Below the pieces are notes generated by a model, which worked only from the letters and a program-made list of their open reading frames with translations, was not told the origin of the DNA and made no database searches. Both the position numbers and the translations under genes were made by a program. Of a stretch of DNA of 64,000 nt, positions 17,228 to 25,888 are shown one piece after another. Within the stretch, counting starts at the first letter, position 1. Each line of letters begins with the position of its first letter. The stretch lies in contig JADJAD010000007.1 of NCBI GenBank assembly GCA_016704465.1, positions 434,001-498,000 on the forward strand, in the 5' to 3' direction. Origin of the DNA: Gemmatimonadota bacterium. GTDB lineage: Bacteria > Gemmatimonadota > Gemmatimonadetes > Gemmatimonadales > Gemmatimonadaceae.

Positions 17228-18000
17228 TGCTGACCCGACGACTGATCGTCTGCCTGGACGTGAAGGGCGGGCGCGTGGTGAAGGGGGTGAACTTCGAGTC
17301 GCTGCGCGACGTGGGCGATCCGGTCGCGCTGGCCGAACGGTACGAGCGGGAGGGGGCAGACGAGATTGTCTATCTCGATATCTCGGCGAGCGCCGAGGAG
17401 CGCGCCACGCTGCTCGACCTGGCGCGCCGTACCGCCGAGCGGCTGTTCATCCCGCTCACCATTGGTGGTGGCATCCGCACCGCGGACGACGTGGCGCGGG
17501 CGCTGCGCGCGGGGGCGGACAAGGTGAGCCTCAACACGTCGGCGGTCGAGCGTCCCGAGGTGCTGGCCGAGGCATCGCACCGGTTCGGGGCGCAATGCGT
17601 CGTGGCGAGCATCGACGCCGCCCTGGTCGATGGCGCCTACCGCGTCTTCGTGAAGGGAGGGAAGGTGCCCACCGGGCTCGAGGCCGTGGCGTGGGCGCGC
17701 GAGTGCGAGCGGCAGGGAGCGGGTGAGATCCTGCTGACCAGCATCGATCGCGACGGCGTGCGCGGCGGGTACGATCTCGCGCTCACGCGGGCGATCAGCG
17801 AGGCGGTGCACGTCCCGGTGATTGCATCTGGCGGTGCCGGGACGTCGGCACACGTCGTCGAGGCGTTCGACGCTGGGGGAGCCGACGCGGCGCTGGTCGC
17901 GGGGATCCTGCACGACGGCGTCGCCACGGTCGCCGAGTTGAAGTCGGCGATGAAGCGCGCGGGCGTGCCGGTGCGCGAGACGGCGGGGGTGGCCGCATGA
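17227..18000 (+). CDS. hisF: Imidazole glycerol phosphate synthase, cyclase subunit
   Basis: TIM-barrel partner of HisH: PRFAR + NH3 to imidazole-glycerol phosphate + AICAR. 257 aa. MLTRRLIVCLDVKGGRVVKG has the catalytic Asp11 (CLDV); IDRDGVRGGYD has the second catalytic Asp; phosphate loops are TIGGGIR and ASGGAGT. The ATG shares one base with the hisB stop; the stop overlaps hisN by 4 bp. Confidence 0.97.
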   Translation: MLTRRLIVCLDVKGGRVVKGVNFESLRDVGDPVALAERYEREGADEIVYLDISASAEERATLLDLARRTAERLFIPLTIGGGIRTADDVARALRAGADKVSLNTSAVERPEVLAEASHRFGAQCVVASIDAALVDGAYRVFVKGGKVPTGLEAVAWARECERQGAGEILLTSIDRDGVRGGYDLALTRAISEAVHVPVIASGGAGTSAHVVEAFDAGGADAALVAGILHDGVATVAELKSAMKRAGVPVRETAGVAA

Positions 18001-18773
18001 CGACGCCGAGTGTGTTGCTGGAGGCAGTGACCGAGGTGGCGCGGGTCGCCGGCGACGTGGCGATGCGGTTCTTCAAGCAGGGCGTCGATGTCGAGACCAA
18101 GGGCGACGGCAGTCCCGTCACGGTCGCCGACAAGACGGCGGAGCACGAGGCACGCGCGTGGATTGCGGCGCGCTTTCCCGGGGACGCCGTGCTGGGAGAG
18201 GAGTACGGCTTTTCCGGCGATGCGCGACAGCGACGGTGGCTGATCGACCCGATCGACGGCACCAAGACCTTCGTGCGCGGCGTTCCGTTGTGGGGGACGA
18301 TGATTGCGGTCGCACAGGATGACCTGGTGATCGCCGGCGCCATCTACTGCCCGGCGGTCGGCGAGATCGTCTCGGCGGCGGTGGGATGCGGGTGCTGGTG
18401 GAACGGGGCGCGGTGCCAGGTGTCGTCGGTGGCGACGCTGGCCGATGCCACGATCCTGGTCACCGATGCGCGCTTCCCGTATCACCCGCACCGTGCCGCG
18501 AACTGGCATGCGTTAGGCGGTCAGGTGGCAGTGTCCCGCACCTGGGGGGACTGCTACGGATACGTGCAGGTGGCCACCGGGCGAGCGGAACTGATGGTGG
18601 ACGATCGCCTGAGTCCATGGGATGCGGCGTCGCTCATCCCGATCATTCGCGAGGCGGGGGGCGTGTACACCGACTGGCGGGGAGGAAGCGACATTGACGG
18701 CGGCGACGGGGTGGCGAGCAATGCGCTCCTCTCGACGCCGCTGCGCGACGCGCTCGGCGTACCGGAGAGATAG
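17997..18773 (+). CDS. hisN: Histidinol-phosphatase, inositol-monophosphatase family
   Basis: Mg-dependent phosphatase. In this operon its job is almost certainly histidinol phosphate to histidinol, since no HAD- or PHP-type histidinol phosphatase is present. 258 aa. IMPase motifs: GEEYGFSG, DPIDGTKTF and SPWDAASLIP. WGDCYGY, seen here, is a feature I associate with the HisN subgroup rather than with inositol phosphatases. ATG overlaps hisF; hisIE begins 4 bp after the stop. Confidence 0.93.
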   Translation: MTTPSVLLEAVTEVARVAGDVAMRFFKQGVDVETKGDGSPVTVADKTAEHEARAWIAARFPGDAVLGEEYGFSGDARQRRWLIDPIDGTKTFVRGVPLWGTMIAVAQDDLVIAGAIYCPAVGEIVSAAVGCGCWWNGARCQVSSVATLADATILVTDARFPYHPHRAANWHALGGQVAVSRTWGDCYGYVQVATGRAELMVDDRLSPWDAASLIPIIREAGGVYTDWRGGSDIDGGDGVASNALLSTPLRDALGVPER

Positions 18774-18777
18774 GCCA

Positions 18778-19512
18778 ATGCTCAATCTCGACACGCTCGA
18801 CTTTGCCAAGGGGGGGGGCTTCGTCACGGTCGTCTGCCAGGACGCGCGGACGCAGGCCGTGCTGATGGTGGCGCGCGCTGATCGCGAGGCGTTGACACGA
18901 ACGGTGACGACCGGGGAGATGCACTATCACTCGCGCACGCGCGGGCTGTGGCACAAGGGGGCGACAAGCGGCCATGTGCAGCACGTCGTGTCGCTGCACG
19001 CGGACTGTGACGGCGACGCCGTGCTGGCGCTGGTGACGCCGGCGGGGCCGGCGTGCCACACGGGGGCGCGGAGTTGCTTCTTTCAAGGTGGGGAGGAGGA
19101 TGCGGGCGGCGTCTCGGCGAGTGCGGAGGAGATGGCTGGGGGCCCCCCCCAAGAACAACCTACCCCCTCCTCCCCCACCATCCCTCATCAGTCCATTCCC
19201 GCCCCCACCGTTTCGACAGCAGACGCCGTGCTCGCCCACCTGGCCACAACCATTGCAGAGCGGGCAGCCGCACTCCCGCTCCCCGCAGGGGTGACGCCGA
19301 GCTACACGCAGCGCCTCTTGAGCGACCGCAACCTCCGCCTGAAGAAGCTCGGGGAGGAAGCCACCGAGTTGGCCGTGGCCTGCGCCGACGAGGATCGCCC
19401 CCGCGCCGCGGAGGAAGCGGGAGACATCGTCTATCACACCCTGGTCGCACTGGCCGCCATCGGCGTGACGCTCGACGACCTCACGGAGGTCCTGCAGGCG
19501 CGCTCGCGCTGA
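18778..19512 (+). CDS. hisIE: Bifunctional phosphoribosyl-AMP cyclohydrolase / phosphoribosyl-ATP pyrophosphatase
   Basis: Steps 2 and 3 of the pathway. 244 aa. N-terminal HisI domain (about 1-105): MLMVARADREAL, SRTRGLWHKGATSGH and the zinc cysteines in LHADCDGD and ACHTGARSCF. A Pro/Ser-rich linker (about 110-150) follows, then the C-terminal HisE domain: RLLSDRNLRLKKLGEEATELAVAC and EEAGDIVYHTLVAL. Two mononucleotide runs lie in the gene: nine G at 18810-18818 (codons 11-14) and eight C at 19143-19150 in the linker, both potential slippage sites. Last gene of the his operon; no strong terminator is visible before the convergent sulfurtransferase gene 92 bp on. Confidence 0.95.
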   Translation: MLNLDTLDFAKGGGFVTVVCQDARTQAVLMVARADREALTRTVTTGEMHYHSRTRGLWHKGATSGHVQHVVSLHADCDGDAVLALVTPAGPACHTGARSCFFQGGEEDAGGVSASAEEMAGGPPQEQPTPSSPTIPHQSIPAPTVSTADAVLAHLATTIAERAAALPLPAGVTPSYTQRLLSDRNLRLKKLGEEATELAVACADEDRPRAAEEAGDIVYHTLVALAAIGVTLDDLTEVLQARSR

Positions 19513-19604
19513 TTCGGTTCGCCCTCACCGCGGCCACGCCTCCGCGACGGCTCGTAGCGCGCCCTGAGCGGATTCGTGCGTTCCCTCCGGGTGCGCGCGG
19601 CCGC

Positions 19605-20471
19605 CTAACGGGCCACACCTGTCTCGACGGGGGTGTCGCTCCGCCCTCCCCACTCCGTCCAGCTTCCGTCGTAGACCGCAGCAGGCGGGGCCCCGATCGC
19701 GTCGAGGGCGAGCACGATCGCGCACGCTGTCACGCCGGAGCCGCAGGTGGTGACGATGGGGCGCGTAGGGTCGAGCCCCGCCTGCGTCATGATGGCGCGT
19801 AACTCGTCGGCGGAGCGCAGCGTCCCGTCGTCGCGCACGAGTCGCGCGTAATGCACGTTGCGGCTCCCTGGAATGTGGCCGCCTCGCACACCAGGGCGCG
19901 GCTCGGGCTCCGCCGCCTCGAAGCGGCCCGGCGAGCGGGCATCGGCAACCTGGGCGCTGGGATCGCCCTGCATGGCGAGCAGGGCGTCGACATCGCGTAG
20001 CCGCGTGAGGTCGAGGCGGGCGTCGAAACGCGCCGCCTCGATCGCGGGGTCTCCGACCTCCAGCACGCGCCCGTCGGCGACCCACTTGCGCAGTCCTCCG
20101 TCGAGCACGGCCACCCGGTCATGCCCAAACGCGCGCAGCATGAACCAGAGTCGCGGGGCGCTGAAATTCTGGCCCGAGCCGTCGTACACGACCACGGCGT
20201 CGTCGCTCGACACGCCGAGCTGTCCCATGCGCTCGCTGAACTGCGCCACGCTGGGAAACGTGTGCGGCAGGGCGGAGCGTTCATCACTCAGCCAGTCCAG
20301 GTCAGCGAACACGCTGCCGACGATGTGTCCGGAGACATACTCGGCGCGGGCGTTTCGGCCAGCAGACGCGAGATACGTACTGGCGTCGATCACCATGAGC
20401 CCGGCCTGTCCGATGTGGTCGGCGAGCCAGTCTGTGGTGACGATAGGTGTGGGGAGCGCGAGTGCAGTCAT
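19605..20471 (-). CDS. sseA: Sulfurtransferase, tandem rhodanese (3-mercaptopyruvate/thiosulfate type)
   Basis: Two rhodanese domains (about 8-135 and 165-285); 288 aa. The active-site loop is CGSGVTA with Cys243. The CG[S/T]GVTA form is typical of 3-mercaptopyruvate sulfurtransferases, so sulfur transfer from mercaptopyruvate to cyanide or thioredoxin is more likely than from thiosulfate. The N-terminal domain keeps the fold (VVVYDGSGQNFSAPRLWFML) but no Cys, as is usual. Cytoplasmic; no signal peptide. Confidence 0.92.
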   Translation of the reverse strand: MTALALPTPIVTTDWLADHIGQAGLMVIDASTYLASAGRNARAEYVSGHIVGSVFADLDWLSDERSALPHTFPSVAQFSERMGQLGVSSDDAVVVYDGSGQNFSAPRLWFMLRAFGHDRVAVLDGGLRKWVADGRVLEVGDPAIEAARFDARLDLTRLRDVDALLAMQGDPSAQVADARSPGRFEAAEPEPRPGVRGGHIPGSRNVHYARLVRDDGTLRSADELRAIMTQAGLDPTRPIVTTCGSGVTACAIVLALDAIGAPPAAVYDGSWTEWGGRSDTPVETGVAR

Positions 20472-20646
20472 GTGAGGAAGATGGGGGACGGAGCGCGCGC
20501 GACGGAAGCCGAGTTCCCCGGGTCGACGATCAGTGGTCCGACGGTAACTTGTCCCCGGTCCGTCTTGCCGATCCCCCGGTCGGCGGCGTTCCCTCCCCGT
20601 GCGCCCTGCCGGGGAACGGTGTCGTCACCCCTTGCCTACACACCAC

Positions 20647-22284
20647 TTGTCGACCAACGCCTCGTCGTCGAACGAAGCGTGGGGGAGTCGCATCGGCCTC
20701 ATTCTCGCCATGGCGGGCAATGCGGTCGGCCTGGGCAACTTCCTGCGCTTCCCGCGTCAGGCCGCCGCGAACGGCGGCGGTTCGTTCATGGTCCCGTACT
20801 TCATCGCCTTGCTCGTCATCGGCATTCCGCTGATGTGGATCGAGTGGGGGATCGGGCGTAACGGCGGACGCTACCGAAAGGGACACTTCCCGGGGATGCT
20901 CGCGGCCATTTGGAAGCACCCGGCCGCAAAGTACGTCGGGGTGGTGGGGATGGTCATCCCGCTGTCGGTGATGATCTACTACACGTACATCGAGAGCTGG
21001 ACCGCGGGCTTCGCCCTCTTCTCCCTCACCAAGGACTACTGGGGCCACACGACCCAGGAAGGGATGGTTGGCTACCTGCGCTCCTTCCAGGGGATCCGCG
21101 CCGAGGGGGCGCCCGTATATCACGGCTCCTGGACCCCGTACCTGTTCTATGCCGGCACGCTCGGCATCAACATCTGGGTGCTCTCACGGGGCATCTCGGG
21201 CGGCATTGAGAAGCTGGCCAAGATCGGCATGCCGATCCTCTTCTTCTTCGCCGTCATCCTCATGGGCGTCGTCCTGTTCACCCCCGAACAGGTCGGCATC
21301 GGGACGAGCCCCATCAGCGACGGCCTCGCCTTCCTCTACACGCCGGACCTGAGCAAACTTGGATCTGCCGGCGTGTGGCTGGCAGCGGCAGGACAGATCT
21401 TCTTCACCCTCTCGGTTGGAATGGGTTCGCTGCAGGCGTACGCCTCGTACTTGAGCACGAAGGACGACATCGCCCTCAACGGACTCGCAACCGCGGCGAC
21501 CAACGAAACGGTCGAGGTGATTCTCGGCGGCTCGATCGCCATTCCTGCCGCCGTCACTTTCTTCGGCGTCAGTGGCGCCATGGCGATTGCAAACGGCGGC
21601 TCGTACGACCTCGGCTTCGCCACGATGCCGGTCGTCTTTCAACAGATCGACAAGACGCTCCCCATCGGGTCGCTGCTCGGCTTCATGTGGTTTGGCCTGC
21701 TCTTCTTCGCCGGCATTACCTCGTCCGTCTCCATGCTCACCCCGATCGTCGCCTTCTTCCGCGAGGAGTTCGGGATCAAGCGCGAGACGGTGGCGTGGAC
21801 ACTTGGCGCGTTCTGCTTCGTGTTCGGGATGATGCACGTGCACTGGCTGCAGCACGGCCTGCTCGACGAGTGGGACTATTGGGCGGGAACCTTCGGACTC
21901 GTCCTCGTGGCGATCATCGAGACCGTGATCTTCATGTGGGTCTTCAAGCCCGACCAGGCATGGAAGTCGCTCCACATGGGAGCGGATATCCAGATCCCGA
22001 AGTTCTTCAAGTTTGTCATGACGTACATCACCCCGCTCTTCCTCTTCGTCCTGCTGGGATGGTGGGGGACGACCGAGGCAATCCCGATCCTCTTCAACGA
22101 GCGGTCTGCCGGTGGCTCGACGCCGGTGCCCGACGCCTCGTGGCCGTATGTGGCCGCTTCGCGTTCGATGCTCCTCCTGTTCGGCGTCGCGTTCGCCGTG
22201 CTCATTCGGATGGCCTGGAAGCGCAACAAGTACGACGATCGCCAGGGCTTCGTAGAACTGGACACCAACCGCGCGGAGGGTTGA
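20647..22284 (+). CDS. Sodium-dependent transporter, NSS/SNF family
   Basis: Na+-coupled amino-acid or amine symporter of the LeuT fold. NEAWGSRIGLILAMAGNAVGLGNFLRFP is the TM1 signature with the unwound Na+/substrate site; the following GGGSFMVPYFIALLVIGIPLMWIEWGIG is TM2. About 12 hydrophobic segments follow. The best alignment with family starts is the TTG at 20647 (then STNASSSNEAWGS); an in-frame GTG at 20599 is the alternative. Neither has a clear ribosome-binding site. A small-subunit gene follows after 1 bp. The substrate is not predictable from sequence alone. Confidence 0.9.
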   Translation: MSTNASSSNEAWGSRIGLILAMAGNAVGLGNFLRFPRQAAANGGGSFMVPYFIALLVIGIPLMWIEWGIGRNGGRYRKGHFPGMLAAIWKHPAAKYVGVVGMVIPLSVMIYYTYIESWTAGFALFSLTKDYWGHTTQEGMVGYLRSFQGIRAEGAPVYHGSWTPYLFYAGTLGINIWVLSRGISGGIEKLAKIGMPILFFFAVILMGVVLFTPEQVGIGTSPISDGLAFLYTPDLSKLGSAGVWLAAAGQIFFTLSVGMGSLQAYASYLSTKDDIALNGLATAATNETVEVILGGSIAIPAAVTFFGVSGAMAIANGGSYDLGFATMPVVFQQIDKTLPIGSLLGFMWFGLLFFAGITSSVSMLTPIVAFFREEFGIKRETVAWTLGAFCFVFGMMHVHWLQHGLLDEWDYWAGTFGLVLVAIIETVIFMWVFKPDQAWKSLHMGADIQIPKFFKFVMTYITPLFLFVLLGWWGTTEAIPILFNERSAGGSTPVPDASWPYVAASRSMLLLFGVAFAVLIRMAWKRNKYDDRQGFVELDTNRAEG

Positions 22285-22285
22285 T

Positions 22286-22480
22286 ATGAAACCGTGGGTG
22301 ATCTTCCTCGTGCTCAGCTGGGGATTCGTGCTGAGCCTCGTCTCGTGGGCGTACTGGCGCCTGCTCTCCGATCAGGGGCAGAAGCACTTCGATCCCGACG
22401 GCGTGGGCCCGGCCGCGCCGGCCGTACCCGCACGCGCCGTCGGCAAGAAGGGCAGAAAGGGCGGGAAGGGCAGGACGTAG
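22286..22480 (+). CDS. NSS transporter small subunit (MetS-like)
   Basis: 64-residue single-pass protein: hydrophobic helix (about 4-25, PWVIFLVLSWGFVLSLVSWA), then an Ala/Pro linker and a strongly basic end (KKGRKGGKGR). It starts 1 bp after the symporter stop behind a GGAGGG ribosome-binding site. This arrangement matches the small partners of some bacterial NSS methionine/alanine transporters (MetP-MetS). The pairing is seen in the sequence; required co-function is inferred. Confidence 0.8.
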   Translation: MKPWVIFLVLSWGFVLSLVSWAYWRLLSDQGQKHFDPDGVGPAAPAVPARAVGKKGRKGGKGRT

Positions 22481-22514
22481 CGGCACGGATCATCGCCGCG
22501 TCGCGACAGTCCAC

Positions 22515-22544
22515 CGCGCCGTCACCTGCAAGGGTGACGGCGCG
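22515..22544. terminator. Perfect 12-bp hairpin after the symporter genes
   Basis: CGCGCCGTCACC (22515-22526) pairs with GGTGACGGCGCG (22533-22544) across a 6-nt loop. It lies between the symporter operon and the convergent HAD gene, so it could end both transcripts. It lacks a clear T-run. Confidence 0.65.
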
Positions 22545-22590
22545 CCTGCTTCCAGCGTGTCGCCCAGCGCCCTGCTGCCCTCACGACCGC

Positions 22591-23385
22591 CTACAGCGTC
22601 AGTGCCAGTTCGATGGCCTGCGCCAGTCCGCCGGCGTCGACGTCGCCCACGATGTGCCGGGCAAGCGCGCACACCTCGGGCTCGGCGTTCCCCATCGCCA
22701 CCGGGTGTCCCACCAGCCGCATCGCCGGCGCATCGTTCCACCCATCTCCCACGAACATCACGTCGCCCATCGCCATCCCATACGCCTCGGTCACCGCTCG
22801 CACCCCTGTCCCCTTGTCCACCCCCGGGACCATCAGCGAGACGAAGAGTGTCTCGGACATGACCGGGGAGGTGGACGGCGAGATCTCCACGTCGGGATGC
22901 GGCTCCGCCAATACGTCGTCGTCCGTGCCAATGGTGAGCAGCCACTGGGCGCGAACGACCGGTGCGGTGAGCGAATCAAACGAGCGCTGGGCAAAGGGGA
23001 CGCCGAGCAGGGCGGCGTGCGCGCGCGTTTCCGGGGAGTCGACCTCGACCGCGAAGTCGCAGTCAGTGTACAGTTCGAGTACCCGCCCCGTTTCGCGCGC
23101 CTGGCGGATGAGCCGAGTCACGGTATCGGCAGGAAGCGCCGCCGAGTGCGTCCCGCCGGTCGGCAGGTGCAAGACGCTCGCCCCGTTCTGGAAGACATGC
23201 CATCCGGCGCCGTCGATCCGCTGCGCGTAGTCGCGGGCGAGCCCGAACGCTGGGCGCCCGGAGCAGATCGCGATGCGCACGCCAGCGTCGCGTGCCCGCG
23301 CTGCCGCCGACCATGTGGCCGGATGAACCGCCCCCTGCGAGCCGATGAGAGTGCCGTCGAGGTCCGCGCAGATGAGGCGAATCAT
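22591..23385 (-). CDS. HAD-superfamily hydrolase, Cof-type
   Basis: 264 aa from the ATG at 23385. MIRLICADLDGTLIGSQG is HAD motif I with the nucleophile Asp and acid/base Asp; ICSGRP is motif II; GDGWNDAPAMRLVGHPVAMGNAEPEV is motif IV with the C2-type cap order of Cof/YbiV phosphatases. The substrate is probably a sugar phosphate or other small phosphate ester and cannot be named. The frame stays open upstream but without family similarity. Confidence 0.9.
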   Translation of the reverse strand: MIRLICADLDGTLIGSQGAVHPATWSAAARARDAGVRIAICSGRPAFGLARDYAQRIDGAGWHVFQNGASVLHLPTGGTHSAALPADTVTRLIRQARETGRVLELYTDCDFAVEVDSPETRAHAALLGVPFAQRSFDSLTAPVVRAQWLLTIGTDDDVLAEPHPDVEISPSTSPVMSETLFVSLMVPGVDKGTGVRAVTEAYGMAMGDVMFVGDGWNDAPAMRLVGHPVAMGNAEPEVCALARHIVGDVDAGGLAQAIELALTL

Positions 23386-23553
23386 GGCGGGGAAGCTAAC
23401 GGCGCCTGGGAAGGGCGCGTGCACGATTCGGCAGGAGCGTTCGTCCGGGCGACTGCTCCACCCGTTGCGCCCACTTGACGGCCGGATTCGAGAAACCAAT
23501 TGTTGGTTGCGCCTTGGAGCGAGCGCTTCGGACTCACAACATTGGGAGGGATC

Positions 23554-24000
23554 GTGAAACGACGATTCGGGACGGGGATGGCGGTCGCCGCAGTGGTCTT
23601 GCTAAGCGGCTGCTTTCACCAGGTGGTGGCAACTGGGCTACCCGCGGGGACCGCGAAAGTAGACAGACCGTGGACATCCACGTGGATTTTCGGACTGGTC
23701 GAGGCCAAGCCGATCGATGTCCGGCAGCTGTGTTCCAGTGGTGTGGCGTTCGTGGAATCGAAGTTCACCGTCGGCAACTGGTTCGGAAGCCTGATCACCC
23801 TCGGCATCTGGACGCCAAGGAACGTGTCAGTCACCTGTGCCAGCGGCGGAAGCGCATCGCTTGACCCGTCGATGCGGACGATCCCGTTGGGATCCACCGC
23901 AATGTCCTTGGCCGACGCCGCACGACTATCGATCGAGTCGCACGCGGTCGTCGCACTGACCTGGGATCCGTCCACGCCGACATCGGAGGCCACGCGATGA
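23554..24000 (+). CDS. Bor-like lipoprotein, paralogue 1
   Basis: 148 aa from a GTG with GGGAGGG just upstream. Signal with lipobox VVLLSGC, then a domain resembling the Bor/Iss family: TWIFGLVEAKPIDVRQLC, a central NWFGSLITLGIWTP and VTCASGG near the end. Bor-family proteins are small surface lipoproteins (lambda Bor gives serum resistance in E. coli). That function should not be transferred to this environmental-type genome. About 50 extra residues follow the Bor-like part. Overlaps paralogue 2 by 4 bp. Confidence 0.75.
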   Translation: MKRRFGTGMAVAAVVLLSGCFHQVVATGLPAGTAKVDRPWTSTWIFGLVEAKPIDVRQLCSSGVAFVESKFTVGNWFGSLITLGIWTPRNVSVTCASGGSASLDPSMRTIPLGSTAMSLADAARLSIESHAVVALTWDPSTPTSEATR

Positions 24001-24281
24001 TGAAGCGCGCGCTCCTCTTTTCGCTGCTGCTCGCCACGGCCGGTTGCTTCCGAACCACCGTGCTGACCGGGCTCCCCGAAGGAGACACCAAGATCGATCT
24101 TCCGTGGCAGAAGTCGTGGGTGTTCGGACTCGTCCCCCCCGACACCATCAATGCGAAACCGCGCTGCCCCAACGGAGTGGCCAAGGTCATGGTGGAACAG
24201 TCGTTCCTCAATGGCCTCGTAGGCTCACTGACCTACAGCATCTTTACCCCCATTCACCCGGTGGTAACCTGCGCGAGGTAG
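23997..24281 (+). CDS. Bor-like lipoprotein, paralogue 2
   Basis: 94 aa, lipobox LATAGC. It shares with the preceding gene the order GLP-x-G-x-x-K-x-D-x-PW, WVFGLV, a conserved Cys, GVAKV, N-x-x-GSLT and IFTP...VTCA, so the pair arose by tandem duplication. The segment QSFLNGLVGSLTYSIFTP lines up closely with Bor (QTFVNGLLGFITLGIYTP, from memory). Overlap ATGA with paralogue 1 implies coupled translation. A good hairpin follows. Confidence 0.78.
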   Translation: MMKRALLFSLLLATAGCFRTTVLTGLPEGDTKIDLPWQKSWVFGLVPPDTINAKPRCPNGVAKVMVEQSFLNGLVGSLTYSIFTPIHPVVTCAR

Positions 24282-24312
24282 TCGCCGGCGAAAGCGTCCG
24301 CTCTGTAAGATC

Positions 24313-24342
24313 GGGGCCGATTCTCACCAGGGGATCGGCCCC
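24313..24342 (+). terminator. Rho-independent terminator after the Bor-like pair
   Basis: GGGGCCGAT (24313-24321) pairs with ATCGGCCCC (24334-24342) over a 12-nt loop, followed by GTTCGTTT. It lies 31 bp after the stop of paralogue 2. Confidence 0.75.
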
Positions 24343-24452
24343 GTTCGTTTCCTGCGGCCGAGCGTCGGGCGTTTCCCCATGGCGTAGTTTGACACGAAGA
24401 CAGAAGGATAGGTCGGCCGCGCGCCGCCATGTGTCGTGCACACCGTGTCGCG

Positions 24453-25787
24453 ATGTCTCGCCCGTTCCCTCTCCTCCTGCTTGTCTCCATGCCCGTGATT
24501 CTGCGCGTCGTCGCCCTGCTGGCCGCGCTGGTGCCGGCGCTCATGGTCTTTGTCGGCGCGGCCGCATTCGAACTGGGATTCTGGACACTCGCGCTGCTCG
24601 CCCTGCTGGCGTTCCTGGGCGCCGGGTTCACGTTGCTGCGGTTCGCGGAGCGCCATCTGACAAGACGAGGGCTCTCCGCGTCAGGGGCCCCGAACGTCCG
24701 ATGGTGGCTAGGCGGTGGAGTGGCGGTCTACGCGCTCCTCGCACAGTTGCTCGTTGGACGAGCACCGGCTCGAACCATCGCCGATCCGCCTACCAGCGAC
24801 AGAACCCAGTACTGGACACTGGGCAACGGTTCGCGAATCGCGTACGAGATGGTAGGTGCTGCGGGCGGGGCGCGGGGCGCCCCGATCGTGGTGCTCCACG
24901 ATGGCCCTGGAATGCCGATCCTTCCGTTCCTGCAGGCCGTCGGACGACGCCCGCTCGATTTCGCCGCGGTCGAAGGGCACGATGTGTACTACTACGATCA
25001 GCTTGGCGCCGGGCTCTCCGGACGGCTCGATCTCACGACCGACGCCCCCTATTCGGTCGCACGTCACGTCGGTGACCTCGAGGAGATCCGTCGCGCCATC
25101 GGCGCCCCGCGCATGATCCTCGCCGGGACGGGCTGGGGGGCGACGCTCGCCGTGAACTATCTCCTGCAGCACCCCGAGCATGTCGAAAGCGTCATCCTGG
25201 AATCGCCGGCCGCCATCTGGGCGCCGGCGTGGCCCGAGACCATCAGCCCAACCGCGCGCGCACGCATGACCGACGTGCAGGCATCGGCGCTGGCGGCACT
25301 CGAGCGTCCACCGCTGCGACTCGTGATCGGACGCATGATGGCCGACGTAAGCCCGCGGTCAGCGCACACGATTGTCGCGGACTGGGAGGCCGACCAATGG
25401 TGGACTCGTGCCACCGAGGAGGCGATCCGACTCGGCCAACCCAACCTGACCTGCTTCAGCGACCCGGGTCAGGGAATTCCACCCCCGTCGGGGCTCGGCT
25501 TCTTCGCCAACAGCTACACCCTCGCCGATGCCCTGTCGCTCCCCGATCCCCGACCGACCCTTCAGACGCTGCGAGTGAAAGCCCTCGTCATCCGTGGCAT
25601 GTGCGACTACGCGGACTGGACGATCTCCGCCGAGTATCCGCAGGTCATCCGGGGCACGCACACGGTCGCCATTCCTGCCGCCGGTCACTTCGTGTGGCTC
25701 GAGCAGCCCGCGCTCTATTCGGAGGTGGTTCGCGCCTTTCTTCGCGGAGAGCCCATCCCTCTTGCCGCGTACTCACCCGTCAAGTAG
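24453..25787 (+). CDS. Membrane-anchored alpha/beta-hydrolase (proline-iminopeptidase-like) without nucleophile Ser
   Basis: 444 aa from the ATG at 24453. Two or three hydrophobic segments in the first 110 residues (LLLLVSMPVILRVVALLAAL, TLALLALLAFLGAGF, WWLGGGVAVYALLAQLLVG), then an alpha/beta-hydrolase domain close to proline iminopeptidases: VVLHDGPGMP (oxyanion HG-type loop), VYYYDQLGAGLSG, CDYADW (acid) and AGHFVWLEQP (His). The nucleophile elbow reads AGTGWGA, where active relatives have G-x-S-W-G: Gly227 (GGC) replaces Ser (AGC would need one base). Peptidase/esterase activity is therefore doubtful. The two upstream M codons leave the start uncertain by a few residues. Confidence 0.83.
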   Translation: MSRPFPLLLLVSMPVILRVVALLAALVPALMVFVGAAAFELGFWTLALLALLAFLGAGFTLLRFAERHLTRRGLSASGAPNVRWWLGGGVAVYALLAQLLVGRAPARTIADPPTSDRTQYWTLGNGSRIAYEMVGAAGGARGAPIVVLHDGPGMPILPFLQAVGRRPLDFAAVEGHDVYYYDQLGAGLSGRLDLTTDAPYSVARHVGDLEEIRRAIGAPRMILAGTGWGATLAVNYLLQHPEHVESVILESPAAIWAPAWPETISPTARARMTDVQASALAALERPPLRLVIGRMMADVSPRSAHTIVADWEADQWWTRATEEAIRLGQPNLTCFSDPGQGIPPPSGLGFFANSYTLADALSLPDPRPTLQTLRVKALVIRGMCDYADWTISAEYPQVIRGTHTVAIPAAGHFVWLEQPALYSEVVRAFLRGEPIPLAAYSPVK

Positions 25788-25888
25788 CCGACGACCATCT
25801 AGAATCGGTCCGAATCACCCGCCCATATTGACTTGTGGTTTTGCCCGGGTAATTTGCCGGTGCTTTTCAGCCAGCACTGGTGCAGCCC

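Noticed and set aside
22294..23478. 394-codon plus-strand frame opposite the HAD gene
   Set aside because: Antisense shadow; the minus-strand frame has all HAD motifs.
24389..24411. TTGACA promoter before the alpha/beta-hydrolase gene
   Set aside because: The -35-like hexamer is good, but no acceptable -10 lies at 16-18 bp.
24044..25075. 343-codon frame running through the terminator at 24313
   Set aside because: Crosses a hairpin terminator and overlaps two better-supported genes; Arg-rich shadow composition.
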